Shown piece after piece: positions 18,015 through 27,274 of a stretch of 64,000 nt of DNA. Where the stretch lies: positions 2,356,001-2,420,000 of the forward strand of contig OZ252006.1 in assembly GCA_965247175.1 (NCBI GenBank), given 5' to 3'. The translations under genes were made by a program, and so were the position numbers. The notes below the pieces were generated by a model. That model saw nothing but the letters and a program-made list of their open reading frames with translations, made no database searches and was not told where the DNA came from. The stretch is from JANQMX01 sp965247175. Lineage in GTDB: Bacteria > Pseudomonadota > Alphaproteobacteria > Kiloniellales > DSM-21159. The first letter of the stretch is position 1. Each line of letters opens with the position of its first letter.

Positions 18015-18337
18015 ACGACAGCTCCCACCGCCCGCATGCCGAGACCGATCAGCAGCACGCCGATGCCGGCCACTGTCCAGTCGGCGACCGGCCCTCGGAA
18101 GCGGAACCACTCGGCAAAGATGTTGCGCAGGCCGATCGCCGCGTGAATGCCCACGGCGATAACGAAGAGCCCATAGAACGCGCCCCAGAACAGGCTGCCT
18201 TGGGTGCGCGCCAGGATCTCCTCGGCGGTCAGGCCGCCTTGGACGGCGACGATGATGGTGATCAGATGCCCGATCACCAGCGGCGCCATGATGACGGCGG
18301 TCAGGCGTTGCGCGGCGTAGAGATAGACGTCCCGCAT
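18011..18337 (-). CDS. sdhD: Succinate dehydrogenase membrane anchor D-like subunit
   Basis: 108 aa from the ATG at 18337. Three predicted helices are visible, with histidines in VIGHLITIIV and VGIHAAIGLRNIFAEW that could ligate heme b. It resembles the small hydrophobic subunits encoded between the iron-sulfur and flavoprotein genes of proteobacterial fumarate reductase/succinate dehydrogenase operons. The stop codon overlaps the sdhC start (ATGA). Assignment as D rather than a second C subunit is by position and size. Confidence 0.72.
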   Translation of the reverse strand: MRDVYLYAAQRLTAVIMAPLVIGHLITIIVAVQGGLTAEEILARTQGSLFWGAFYGLFVIAVGIHAAIGLRNIFAEWFRFRGPVADWTVAGIGVLLIGLGMRAVGAVV

Positions 18338-18342
18338 GGCGC

Positions 18343-19074
18343 CTAGAACTCCCCCTTGAGCGCGGCGCGGTAAACGCTGCGCTTCAGTCCCGCGATGCTG
18401 CCGGAGGGATCGAGGCCCTTGGGACAGTGCGCCGTGCAGCCGGCCTGGGAGTGGCAGAGCTGGCAGCCGCCGGCGCCCGCAATTGTGGCCAAACGCTGTG
18501 AGCGTCCCGCATCCCGCTCGTCGTTCTGCAGCGTCCAGACACGGTTCAAGGCAGCTGGTCCGACATAGTCGTCGTTCCAGCGCACCGAATCGCAGGCGGC
18601 GTAGCAGACACCGCAGTTGATGCACTGCACCGCCGCATCGGCCTCCTGACGTTCGGGCGAGTTCGGTGAGATGGCCGCGAGGGGCGCATTGCGGTCTTGG
18701 CTGCCTTCGAACACCGCGCCGGCCCGCTGCCACTTCTCGAAAAAAGGCGACATGTCGGCCACCAGGTCGCGCAGGACCGGCAGGTTGGCGAGCGGGGCGA
18801 TCGTCAGCGCGCCGTCCTGTGCGACCTTGTCCACGTGCGTGCGGCAGGTCCAGCGTGGCCGGCCGTTGACCGTCATGGCGCAGGAGCCGCACATCCCGAC
18901 CCGGCAGGCGAAGCGGTAAGCCAAGTCCGGCGCCGCATTGCGCTGCACCCAGGTGACCACGTCCAGGACCGTCTGATGGGCCCGCTTGGGGACGTCATAG
19001 CTGGCGAAAGCGCCCTCGGCGCCGCCGCGCCAGAGCGTCACCCGCAGGACGGACGCAGCCGATGCTCGTGTCAT
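18343..19074 (-). CDS. sdhB: Succinate dehydrogenase / fumarate reductase iron-sulfur subunit
   Basis: 243 aa with the three cluster motifs in order: 2Fe-2S (CRVGMCGSC, then a distal Cys in RPRWTC), 4Fe-4S (CINCGVCYAAC) and 3Fe-4S (CQLCHSQAGC...HCPKG). It bridges the flavoprotein and the membrane anchors. It is the first gene of the operon, 73 bp downstream of a LysR gene on the same strand, so the operon promoter should lie in that gap or upstream of the regulator gene. Confidence 0.92.
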   Translation of the reverse strand: MTRASAASVLRVTLWRGGAEGAFASYDVPKRAHQTVLDVVTWVQRNAAPDLAYRFACRVGMCGSCAMTVNGRPRWTCRTHVDKVAQDGALTIAPLANLPVLRDLVADMSPFFEKWQRAGAVFEGSQDRNAPLAAISPNSPERQEADAAVQCINCGVCYAACDSVRWNDDYVGPAALNRVWTLQNDERDAGRSQRLATIAGAGGCQLCHSQAGCTAHCPKGLDPSGSIAGLKRSVYRAALKGEF

Positions 19075-19147
19075 GGGGTGACCATAGAGGCTGCCGCCTC
19101 TTTAGTCTTCCGCAATAAAGAAAAGATGATCTTCAGTTTTTCCGAAC

Positions 19148-20026
19148 TTATTGCGGATCGGACAGACCGCGCAGCGCCTGAAAGAGCGCTTCCGCAGCCT
19201 CGGCGCGTGGCGCACCGGCCCGCTCCAGGAGACCTAGGGTGCGTTTGACCGGAGGCCGGCCGAAGGGAACCGCGCGGACTCCCTCCGGCAAAGCGCGACT
19301 CGTGGCGCCATGGGGAATGACCGAGACGCCGAGCCCTTGCGCCACCAGACCCGCAATCCCTTCCAGGCTGTCGACCTCCATCGGACTGTCGACCGCGATG
19401 CCACGGCGTTCGAGCTCCTCGTCGATCAGACGCGCAGCCCAAGCGAACCGCTTGAAGCGAATGAAGGGAGCTGCGCCGAGAACCTCGTCGTCGGTTTCCC
19501 CTTCTACCGATAGGGGGGCGATCACAACCAAAGGCTCCTCGGCACAGGCGGACCAGCGGAGGCTGGCCTGGACCCGTTCGGGCTCGGCGATCAGGGCGCA
19601 GTCGATGCGGTTGCGGGCGACCAGCGGCTCCAACTCGTGGGACAGGCCGGTCTCCACCGTCACCCGCAGTGTCGGATGGCTGCTGCGCAGTCTTGCCAGG
19701 GCGTGGGACAGCAAGCCGCCGACCAGCGTCGGCACCACGCCGATGCGCAAGGTCACCCGCGGCCGCCGCGAGGCAGCGCCGAAGCCCTCCTCCAGCTCCC
19801 GGTAGCTGTCGACCACGTGGCGGGCTCGCTCGACAAAGGCACGACCGGCCGCCGACAGCGTTGGAGGGCGGGTGCTGCGGTCGAAGAGCTCGACCTGAAA
19901 GCGCTCCTCCACATGACGCATGTGCATGCTGACGCTCGACTGCGAAAGACCCAGGGTCTCCGCCGCCGCGGCGAAGCTGCCGCAGTCGGCGACGGCAATG
20001 AGGGTGCGCAGCTCACGAATGTCCAT
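19148..20026 (-). CDS. LysR-family transcriptional regulator
   Basis: 292 aa. The N-terminal winged helix reads MDIRELRTLIAVADCGSFAAAAETLGLSQSSVSMHMRHVE (split across residues 1-40), then a substrate-binding domain (RIGVVPTLVGGLL; GLGVSVIPHG). It lies directly upstream of sdhB on the same strand, so it may control the sdh-hydratase operon with a dicarboxylate as co-inducer. Being co-oriented rather than divergent is less usual for LysR genes. Confidence 0.9.
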   Translation of the reverse strand: MDIRELRTLIAVADCGSFAAAAETLGLSQSSVSMHMRHVEERFQVELFDRSTRPPTLSAAGRAFVERARHVVDSYRELEEGFGAASRRPRVTLRIGVVPTLVGGLLSHALARLRSSHPTLRVTVETGLSHELEPLVARNRIDCALIAEPERVQASLRWSACAEEPLVVIAPLSVEGETDDEVLGAAPFIRFKRFAWAARLIDEELERRGIAVDSPMEVDSLEGIAGLVAQGLGVSVIPHGATSRALPEGVRAVPFGRPPVKRTLGLLERAGAPRAEAAEALFQALRGLSDPQ

Positions 20027-20085
20027 GGGTTGGCACCGGCGGCGCTCTCATCCTGTGCTTCCGATCAAGACACCGACACTGTCGG

Positions 20086-21360
20086 TCAAGCGCCCTTTAC
20101 CTGCGCCGAGGCCGAAGCGTGGTACTCCGAGTAGTTCCGCTGGATGGCAATCTGGTCAGCGAGGTACTTGGCGTCGTGCCAGACGCCCCAGATGAAGGAA
20201 GAGCCACGGCGGGAAAGCCACGGCAGACCGAGGAAGTAGATCCCGGGCTCGGCCGAGACGCCGCGTTCATGCTTCGGCCGACCATTCTCGTCGAAGGCCT
20301 CGACCTTCAACCAGCTGAAGTCGAGCGCAAAGCCCGTCGCCCAGATGATGGAGGTCACGCCAGCCTCCGCGAGATTCAGCGTGAGGATGGGGTCGGTGAC
20401 ACACTTCGGGTCAGGAGCGATCTCGCGCGCGCCGGGTTCCTCGGTAAGCTCGAGGCCGTTGCGGGCGGCATAAGCGTCGCACTCGTCCAACATGGAGAGG
20501 TAGTAGGCATCCCCTTGCGCAAGGTTGTCGGCCAGGTCCGGCGCAAAATGGAGAGCGCCGTCCTCGAAGGACTGCGTCATGCTGAGGAGCGTCATGCCCT
20601 TCGCGGCAAACTCCCTGAAGTCGACGGTTTGACCGCCGTGTGCTCCGCTGACCGAGATCGTGACATGTGCCTTGTGAGGCTCGGGCGTGATCACGTCCCA
20701 CTTGCCGAGCACGCCCAGCCACCAGCAATAGTCGCGCCCGCGATAGGCTCGCGGCGGTCGTTCATGCGGGCCGACGGAGAGATAGACGCGCTTTCCGGCC
20801 CCTAAGAGCTCATCGGCGATCTGAGCACCGGACGAGCCTGATCCGACCACCAGGACCGCCCCCTCCGGCAACTGCTCCGGATTGCGATAGGCGGTGGAGT
20901 GGAGCTGCATGATGCCGGCCGTCTCAGGCACGACCTTGGGAATGACGGGGCGTTGGAAGGGGCCGGTCGCTGCCACGACGTTGTTGGCTTCGATGACGCC
21001 ATCGGAGGTCTCGACGCGAAAGCCGGGCCGCCCCGGGTTTTTCTCCACCGCCTTCACTTCGACGCCGCAGCGGATGGGAGCGGCGATCTTCTCGGCATAG
21101 GCCACGAGGTAGTCGGCGACCCGTTCCTTCGGCGCAAAGGCGTCAGGGTCGGTCTCGGAAAACTCCAGCCCGGGAAAGCGGTCGTGCCACGCCGGACCAT
21201 TGGCGACCAGCGAGTCCCAGCGTTCCGAACGCCAGCGCTCGGCAATGCGATGCCGCTCCAGCACGAGATGAGGTATGCCGCAGTTGCTCAGGTGCTCGCT
21301 CATGGCGAGCCCGGCCTGGCCGCCGCCAACCACCAGCGTATCAATCTTCTCAGCCGCCAT
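20086..21360 (-). CDS. Flavin-containing monooxygenase-like NAD(P)/FAD oxidoreductase
   Basis: 424 aa from the ATG at 21360 (AGAGG upstream); the longer open frame adds an unrelated N-terminus. It has two dinucleotide folds, TLVVGGGQAGLAMSEHL (FAD) and VLVVGSGSSGAQIADEL (NADPH), with the ATGF-type motif IIWATGFALDFSWL near the C-terminus. This is the CzcO/YUCCA-like class B monooxygenase layout. Substrates in the family include amines, sulfides, ketones and indole pyruvate, and none can be chosen here. No operon partner is evident. Confidence 0.85.
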   Translation of the reverse strand: MAAEKIDTLVVGGGQAGLAMSEHLSNCGIPHLVLERHRIAERWRSERWDSLVANGPAWHDRFPGLEFSETDPDAFAPKERVADYLVAYAEKIAAPIRCGVEVKAVEKNPGRPGFRVETSDGVIEANNVVAATGPFQRPVIPKVVPETAGIMQLHSTAYRNPEQLPEGAVLVVGSGSSGAQIADELLGAGKRVYLSVGPHERPPRAYRGRDYCWWLGVLGKWDVITPEPHKAHVTISVSGAHGGQTVDFREFAAKGMTLLSMTQSFEDGALHFAPDLADNLAQGDAYYLSMLDECDAYAARNGLELTEEPGAREIAPDPKCVTDPILTLNLAEAGVTSIIWATGFALDFSWLKVEAFDENGRPKHERGVSAEPGIYFLGLPWLSRRGSSFIWGVWHDAKYLADQIAIQRNYSEYHASASAQVKGA

Positions 21361-21530
21361 CTCAGGACCCTCTTCTCGCACGCGCACTCTCTCGCCAAGA
21401 ACACGCGATGCAGGCACGCCCGGCCAACTTAGATAAAGTAGCGCTTTCCGCTGCTTTGCTTCGGAAAAACCGAAAGCGGCACTGCGCCAGATACCTGTGC
21501 ATCGTGGAACCGGACGCAATAGCAGGAGAT

Positions 21531-21653
21531 GCTGCGCAGCTCTTCAGCCGACCATCCAAGCCGCGGTGCTACTCCATACCGTAACACTGGCGTCTCGCTA
21601 ATTCTCCCAGCCATCACCCACAAATGTAACAGGACGCTGTGTAGCTCTTCAGC
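21531..21653 (+). repeat. Pair of 18-bp direct repeats upstream of the RTX gene
   Basis: GCTGCGCAGCTCTTCAGC at 21531-21548 and GCTGTGTAGCTCTTCAGC at 21636-21653 match at 16 of 18 positions and are exactly 105 bp apart, about ten helical turns. They lie in the 377-bp gap between the monooxygenase gene and the RTX gene, which otherwise shows no gene. They may be regulator-binding sites for the downstream gene; this is an inference from spacing and position. Confidence 0.45.
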
Positions 21654-21737
21654 GCGCCTTCTGACCGAAATCCTATCCGTAGGACGAGCGTGGGGATGCC
21701 GGGGGCGTTTGGCAATTCGTCGAACGGGAGCAGAGCG

Positions 21738-24700
21738 ATGACCAATGAATTGAATGACCGGAACGTAACGGCTCAGAATTTCGCACCTATCGTTGCCACT
21801 GACGGCCCGGCCAGTTTCACGGGCGAGCGCGATCAGTTCATTGATCTCGGCCACCAGGATGCGATGGAGATCGCCAACGGCACGGTCGCCATCACCTTCA
21901 CCGCGGACTCCGTCTCCGGCACCAAGGCGCTCTTCTCCAAGGATGGCAGCGGCTACGAGGACGGCGGACACCTCACGGCCATCATCAGGAACGGCATCAT
22001 CGAGGTCCGCCAGCAGACCGACGAGCGCTCCGAGACCCTCAAGCTCAAGGAGCATCCCATCCAGGCCGGCGAGCAGCATCAGCTCTCCGTCTCCTTCGGC
22101 GAGGACGGCCTCAAGGTCTATCTCGACGGCATCCTCACAGCCGCAGAGCCGGAGATGGTGCAGGGCCTGGTCGAGAACGACCGCGCCTTCCTGGTTGGCG
22201 CCTCCGGCATGTACCGCAGCAACGACGAGCAGACACCCCACCTCCCCTTCGAGGGCGAGATCAGCCAGTTCGCCCTCTACGACGAGGCCTTCGACCCGGT
22301 TGGCATGGCCGCCCTTGCCGGGCAGACCGACCCCGCCTTGGAGGCGGCCGCCCTGGCCTCCCTCGACGCCGAGGACCTGACGCCCGCCTTCCAGCAGATG
22401 CACCACGGCTCCGACATGCTGAAGGCCCTGGCCCAGGACTACGGCATCATGCACGACGGCAGCCTCGCCGATGGGACTGAGATCGTTGCCGCAGACGGCG
22501 CCTTCGAGGGAACAGAGCAGGCAGACGCCATCCTCGGCGGCCTCAACGACGACGACATCGACGGCAAGGGCGGCGACGACGTCATCCAGGGCCACTACGG
22601 CAACGACACCCTCGAGGGCGGTGACGGCGACGACGTGCTCGACGGCGGCCACGGCGAGGACATCCTGCGCGGCGGTGCCGGCGACGACCTCATCATCTCA
22701 CAGGCCGACGGCCGCGAACCCTACGTCGCCTTCGACCCCGACCGCGACGAGGGCGACCCCGACGGCGAGCTCGACCCCGAGACCGGCAAGCTCTATCCCG
22801 ATCAGCCCATCCCGGCGGACGATATCCTGGAGGGCGGCACCGGCGCCGACACCTTCTACTTTCAGACCCTGATCAACGCCAAGGAGCGCTTCATCGAGGA
22901 GCACACCAACGACGACGGCACCATCCGCTGGCACGGCGTCGCCGGTGAGAACGATGACATCCACAACCACTGGGTCGACGAGATCGGCACCGACACCATC
23001 CTCGACTTCAACAAGGCCGAGGGCGACCGCATCGTCATCGAAGGTCACACCACCGAGATCCTCTCCGTCACCCAGGAGGATGCCAACGGCGACGGCGTCA
23101 TCGACCACTCCCTCATCCAGCTCTATTCCGATCAGGGCGGTGGCGGCGGCGCCCACAACGACGACCTACTCGGCAACATCCGCGTGTTCGGCGACTTCGT
23201 CACAGAGGACGACATCTTCCAGACCGACAAGCCCGCCTATGGCATCGTCCGCGATATCGACAAGCTCGACGAGGCCCTCCAACCCATCTCCAACGGAACC
23301 GAGGCCATCGAGCCACCCATCCCGGACGACGGCGACCTGCCCAGCGCCGACCCGGTCAACGGGGTCTCTCCGGTCGCCGCCCTCGTCACGCCGACGGTCT
23401 TGGGGGGCGAGCGCGATCAGTTCATTGATCTCGGCCACCAGGATGCGATGGAGATCGCCAACGGCACGGTCGCCATCACCTTCACCGCGGACTCCGTCTC
23501 CGGCACCAAGGCGCTCTTCTCCAAGGATGGCAGCGGCTACGAGGACGGCGGACACCTCACGGCCATCATCAGGAACGGCATCATCGAGGTCCGCCAGCAG
23601 ACCGACGAGCGCTCCGAGACCCTCAAGCTCAAGGAGCATCCCATCCAGGCCGGCGAGCAGCATCAGCTCTCCGTCTCCTTCGGCGAGGACGGCCTCAAGG
23701 TCTATCTCGACGGCATCCTCACAGCCGCAGAGCCGGAGATGGTGCAGGGCCTGGTCGAGAACGACCGCGCCTTCCTGGTTGGCGCCTCCGGCATGTACCG
23801 CAGCAACGACGAGCAGACACCCCACCTCCCCTTCGAGGGCGAGATCAGCCAGTTCGCCCTCTACGACGAGGCCTTCGACCCGGTTGGCATGGCCGCCCTT
23901 GCCGGGCAGACCGACCCCGCCTTGGAGGCGGCCGCCCTGGCCTCCCTCGACGCCGAGGACCTGACGCCCGCCTTCCAGCAGATGCACCACGGCTCCGACA
24001 TGCTGAAGGCCCTGGCCCAGGACTACGGCATCATGCACGACGGCAGCCTCGCCGATGGGACTGAGATCGTTGCCGCAGACGGCGCCTTCGAGGGAACAGA
24101 GCAGGCAGACGCCATCCTCGGCGGCCTCAACGACGACGACATCGACGGCAAGGGCGGCGACGACGTCATCCAGGGCCACTACGGCAACGACACCCTCGAG
24201 GGCGGTGACGGCGACGACGTGCTCGACGGCGGCCACGGCGAGGACATCCTGCGCGGCGGTGCCGGCGACGACCTCATCATCTCACAGGCCGACGGCCGCG
24301 AACCCTACGTCGCCTTCGACCCCGACCGCGACGAGGGCGACCCCGACGGCGAGCTCGACCCCGAGACCGGCAAGCTCTATCCCGATCAGCCCATCCCGGC
24401 GGACGATATCCTGGAGGGCGGCACCGGCGCCGACACCTTCTACTTCCAGACCCTGATCAACGCCAAGGAGCGCTTCATCGAGGAGCACACCAACGACGAC
24501 GGCACCATCCGCTGGCACGGCGTCGCCGGTGAGAACGATGACATCCACAACCACTGGGTCGACGAGATCGGCACCGACACCATCCTCGACTTCAACAAGG
24601 CCGAGGGCGACCGCATCGTCATCGAAGGTCACACCACCGAGATCCTCTCCGTCACCCAGGAGGATGCCAACGGCGACGGCGTCATCGACCACTCCCTCAT

Positions 24701-27095
24701 CCAGCTCTATTCCGATCAGGGCGGTGGCGGCGGCGCCCACAACGACGACCTACTCGGCAACATCCGCGTGTTCGGCGACTTCGTCACAGAGGACGACATC
24801 TTCCAGACCGACAAGCCCGCCTATGGCATCGTCCGCGATATCGACAAGCTCGACGAGGCCCTCCAACCCATCTCCAACGGAACCGAGGCCATCGAGCCAC
24901 CCATCCCGGACGACGGCGACCTGCCCAGCGCCGACCCGGTCAACGGGGTCTCTCCGGTCGCCGCCCTCGTCACGCCGACGGTCTTGGGGGGCGAGCGCGA
25001 TCAGTTCATTGATCTCGGCCACCAGGATGCGATGGAGATCGCCAACGGCACGGTCGCCATCACCTTCACCGCGGACTCCGTCTCCGGCACCAAGGCGCTC
25101 TTCTCCAAGGATGGCAGCGGCTACGAGGACGGCGGACACCTCACGGCCATCATCAGGAACGGCATCATCGAGGTCCGCCAGCAGACCGACGAGCGCTCCG
25201 AGACCCTCAAGCTCAAGGAGCATCCCATCCAGGCCGGCGAGCAGCATCAGCTCTCCGTCTCCTTCGGCGAGGACGGCCTCAAGGTCTATCTCGACGGCAT
25301 CCTCACAGCCGCAGAGCCGGAGATGGTGCAGGGCCTGGTCGAGAACGACCGCGCCTTCCTGGTTGGCGCCTCCGGCATGTACCGCAGCAACGACGAGCAG
25401 ACACCCCACCTCCCCTTCGAGGGCGAGATCAGCCAGTTCGCCCTCTACGACGAGGCCTTCGACCCGGTTGGCATGGCCGCCCTTGCCGGGCAGACCGACC
25501 CCGCCTTGGAGGCGGCCGCCCTGGCCTCCCTCGACGCCGAGGACCTGACGCCCGCCTTCCAGCAGATGCACCACGGCTCCGACATGCTGAAGGCCCTGGC
25601 CCAGGACTACGGCATCATGCACGACGGCAGCCTCGCCGATGGGACTGAGATCGTTGCCGCAGACGGCGCCTTCGAGGGAACAGAGCAGGCAGACGCCATC
25701 CTCGGCGGCCTCAACGACGACGACATCGACGGCAAGGGCGGCGACGACGTCATCCAGGGCCACTACGGCAACGACACCCTCGAGGGCGGTGACGGCGACG
25801 ACGTGCTCGACGGCGGCCACGGCGAGGACATCCTGCGCGGCGGTGCCGGCGACGACCTCATCATCTCACAGGCCGACGGCCGCGAACCCTACGTCGCCTT
25901 CGACCCCGACCGCGACGAGGGCGACCCCGACGGCGAGCTCGACCCCGAGACCGGCAAGCTCTATCCCGATCAGCCCATCCCCGCAGACGACATCCTGGAA
26001 GGCGGCGAGGGCGCCGACACCTTCTACTTTCAGACCCTGATCAACGCCAAAGAGCGCTTCATCGAGGAGCACACCAACGACGACGGCACCATCCGCTGGC
26101 ACGGCGTCGCCGGTGAGAACGATGACATCCACAACCACTGGGTCGACGAGATCGGCACCGACACCATCCTCGACTTCAACAAGGCCGAGGGCGACCGCAT
26201 CGTCATCGAAGGTCACACCACCGAGATCCTCTCCGTCACCCAGGAGGATGCCAACGGCGACGGCGTCATCGACCACTCCCTCATCCAGCTCTATTCCGAT
26301 CAGGGCGGTGGCGGCGGCGCCCACAACGACGACCTACTCGGCAACATCCGCGTGTTCGGCGACTTCGTCACAGAGGACGACATCTTCCAGACCGACAAGC
26401 CCGCCTACGGCATCGTCCGCGATATCGACAAGCTCGACGAGGCCCTCAAGCCCATCTCCAACGGAACCGACGCCATCGAGCCACCCGTACCGGATAACCT
26501 CCCGACCATCGATGCCGACGGCGGAGGCGACCCGGTGTTCGGCATAGCCGGCCTGTTCGAGTTCAACGGTGAGCGCGGTGGAGAAGTTGTCGTGGAACAC
26601 AGTGACGATCTCTCGCTTTCGGAGGGCACCATCCTCTTCTCCTTCGTCGCCGACGACATCACCGGGCGGGACGCTCTCTTCTCCAAGGATGCGAGCGGTT
26701 ATGGCTCAGGCGGCCATACCACGGCCTTCGTCGAGTCGGACGGTGATCTGAAGGTCCGTCTGCAGAACGAAGAGCGCTCGGTGTACCTGGAGGCTAAGGG
26801 CGTCATCGAGGAAGGCGTGGAGTACGACTTCGCGCTGACCTTCGGCGAGGAGGGCACTCAGCTGTACCTCGATGGAGAGCAGGTCGACGCCGAAGAGGGG
26901 TTCTCGCACAATTGGGAGAGCAACGAAGAGGTCCTGCTGATCGGCGCCAACGGATGGGCGAGCAAGTCCGGCGAAGTCGGCCGTCCCAGCGATCATTTCG
27001 ACGGCTCGATCGAGAACTTCACCATTCTGGATGAACGGGCCTCGGACATGCAGTTGAGCTATGCCCCCTCTCCTGACCTCGATCTCTTTTCCTGA
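21738..27095 (+). CDS. Giant LamG/RTX calcium-binding repeat protein
   Basis: 1785 aa from the ATG at 21738 (GGGAG 7 nt upstream); the frame opens 48 nt earlier. After a ~28-residue leader the protein consists of three 528-residue units identical or nearly so, then a diverged fourth LamG-like domain (~1605-1770). Each unit has a concanavalin/LamG-like domain (FIDLGHQDAMEIANGTVAITF...), about six glycine-rich RTX nonapeptides (GGDDVIQGHYGNDTLEGGDG) that bind Ca2+, and a conserved spacer. There is no Sec signal, which fits type I secretion, but no HlyB/HlyD genes are nearby. It is highly acidic. Probable role: secreted adhesin or surface/matrix protein (inference). Confidence 0.85.
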   Translation: MTNELNDRNVTAQNFAPIVATDGPASFTGERDQFIDLGHQDAMEIANGTVAITFTADSVSGTKALFSKDGSGYEDGGHLTAIIRNGIIEVRQQTDERSETLKLKEHPIQAGEQHQLSVSFGEDGLKVYLDGILTAAEPEMVQGLVENDRAFLVGASGMYRSNDEQTPHLPFEGEISQFALYDEAFDPVGMAALAGQTDPALEAAALASLDAEDLTPAFQQMHHGSDMLKALAQDYGIMHDGSLADGTEIVAADGAFEGTEQADAILGGLNDDDIDGKGGDDVIQGHYGNDTLEGGDGDDVLDGGHGEDILRGGAGDDLIISQADGREPYVAFDPDRDEGDPDGELDPETGKLYPDQPIPADDILEGGTGADTFYFQTLINAKERFIEEHTNDDGTIRWHGVAGENDDIHNHWVDEIGTDTILDFNKAEGDRIVIEGHTTEILSVTQEDANGDGVIDHSLIQLYSDQGGGGGAHNDDLLGNIRVFGDFVTEDDIFQTDKPAYGIVRDIDKLDEALQPISNGTEAIEPPIPDDGDLPSADPVNGVSPVAALVTPTVLGGERDQFIDLGHQDAMEIANGTVAITFTADSVSGTKALFSKDGSGYEDGGHLTAIIRNGIIEVRQQTDERSETLKLKEHPIQAGEQHQLSVSFGEDGLKVYLDGILTAAEPEMVQGLVENDRAFLVGASGMYRSNDEQTPHLPFEGEISQFALYDEAFDPVGMAALAGQTDPALEAAALASLDAEDLTPAFQQMHHGSDMLKALAQDYGIMHDGSLADGTEIVAADGAFEGTEQADAILGGLNDDDIDGKGGDDVIQGHYGNDTLEGGDGDDVLDGGHGEDILRGGAGDDLIISQADGREPYVAFDPDRDEGDPDGELDPETGKLYPDQPIPADDILEGGTGADTFYFQTLINAKERFIEEHTNDDGTIRWHGVAGENDDIHNHWVDEIGTDTILDFNKAEGDRIVIEGHTTEILSVTQEDANGDGVIDHSLIQLYSDQGGGGGAHNDDLLGNIRVFGDFVTEDDIFQTDKPAYGIVRDIDKLDEALQPISNGTEAIEPPIPDDGDLPSADPVNGVSPVAALVTPTVLGGERDQFIDLGHQDAMEIANGTVAITFTADSVSGTKALFSKDGSGYEDGGHLTAIIRNGIIEVRQQTDERSETLKLKEHPIQAGEQHQLSVSFGEDGLKVYLDGILTAAEPEMVQGLVENDRAFLVGASGMYRSNDEQTPHLPFEGEISQFALYDEAFDPVGMAALAGQTDPALEAAALASLDAEDLTPAFQQMHHGSDMLKALAQDYGIMHDGSLADGTEIVAADGAFEGTEQADAILGGLNDDDIDGKGGDDVIQGHYGNDTLEGGDGDDVLDGGHGEDILRGGAGDDLIISQADGREPYVAFDPDRDEGDPDGELDPETGKLYPDQPIPADDILEGGEGADTFYFQTLINAKERFIEEHTNDDGTIRWHGVAGENDDIHNHWVDEIGTDTILDFNKAEGDRIVIEGHTTEILSVTQEDANGDGVIDHSLIQLYSDQGGGGGAHNDDLLGNIRVFGDFVTEDDIFQTDKPAYGIVRDIDKLDEALKPISNGTDAIEPPVPDNLPTIDADGGGDPVFGIAGLFEFNGERGGEVVVEHSDDLSLSEGTILFSFVADDITGRDALFSKDASGYGSGGHTTAFVESDGDLKVRLQNEERSVYLEAKGVIEEGVEYDFALTFGEEGTQLYLDGEQVDAEEGFSHNWESNEEVLLIGANGWASKSGEVGRPSDHFDGSIENFTILDERASDMQLSYAPSPDLDLFS
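21822..23405 (+). repeat. Tandem unit 1 (1584 bp) of the LamG/RTX gene
   Basis: First of three in-frame direct repeats of exactly 1584 bp, starting at GGCGAGCGCGATCAGTTC. The only difference I noticed from unit 2 is a silent T (22862) versus C (24446). Identity at silent positions points to very recent duplication or ongoing gene conversion. Confidence 0.92.
23406..24989 (+). repeat. Tandem unit 2 (1584 bp) of the LamG/RTX gene
   Basis: Second direct repeat, encoding the same 528 residues as unit 1. The junction with unit 1 is in frame with no extra bases. Confidence 0.92.
24990..26486 (+). repeat. Tandem unit 3 of the LamG/RTX gene
   Basis: Third repeat, collinear with units 1 and 2 up to about 26486. 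Differences cluster at ~25979-26050 (for example EGGEGADT instead of EGGTGADT) and at its 3' end, where the sequence passes into the diverged fourth LamG domain. Confidence 0.88.
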
Positions 27096-27114
27096 AGGAG
27101 GCCAGACCACCGAT

Positions 27115-27144
27115 CGAGGGCGCGCCGCATCCGGTGCGCCCTCG
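27115..27144 (+). terminator. Hairpin after the RTX gene
   Basis: A perfect 9-bp stem (CGAGGGCGC / GCGCCCTCG) with a 12-nt loop, 20 bp after the RTX stop codon. No U tract follows, so it may be a weak terminator or an mRNA-stabilising end. Confidence 0.5.
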
Positions 27145-27274
27145 AGACAAGACAAAAGCCATAAGCGCCCTGCGTCCGACAAGTCCATGCTGTCGACCCA
27201 GGCTGTCTACCGGCAGAGCGAGAGATCTGGCACTGTCAGGTCTCTCCACATTAGCGGTGGCTTGGAGACTTCTT

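Noticed and set aside
21429..22652. 407-codon minus-strand open frame over the start of the RTX gene
   Set aside because: It is an antisense shadow of unit 1 that continues into non-coding sequence, with no domain and no ribosome site.
23166..25820. Long minus-strand open frames (up to 356 codons) inside the RTX gene, and plus-strand Ser/Thr/Arg-rich frames repeated three times
   Set aside because: They are shadows produced by GC-rich codon use in the repeated LamG/RTX gene. They recur every 1584 bp with the unit, lack ribosome sites and have low-complexity composition.
21822..26486. CRISPR-like or satellite array
   Set aside because: The repeats are 1584 bp, in frame and coding; there are no short repeats with unique spacers.
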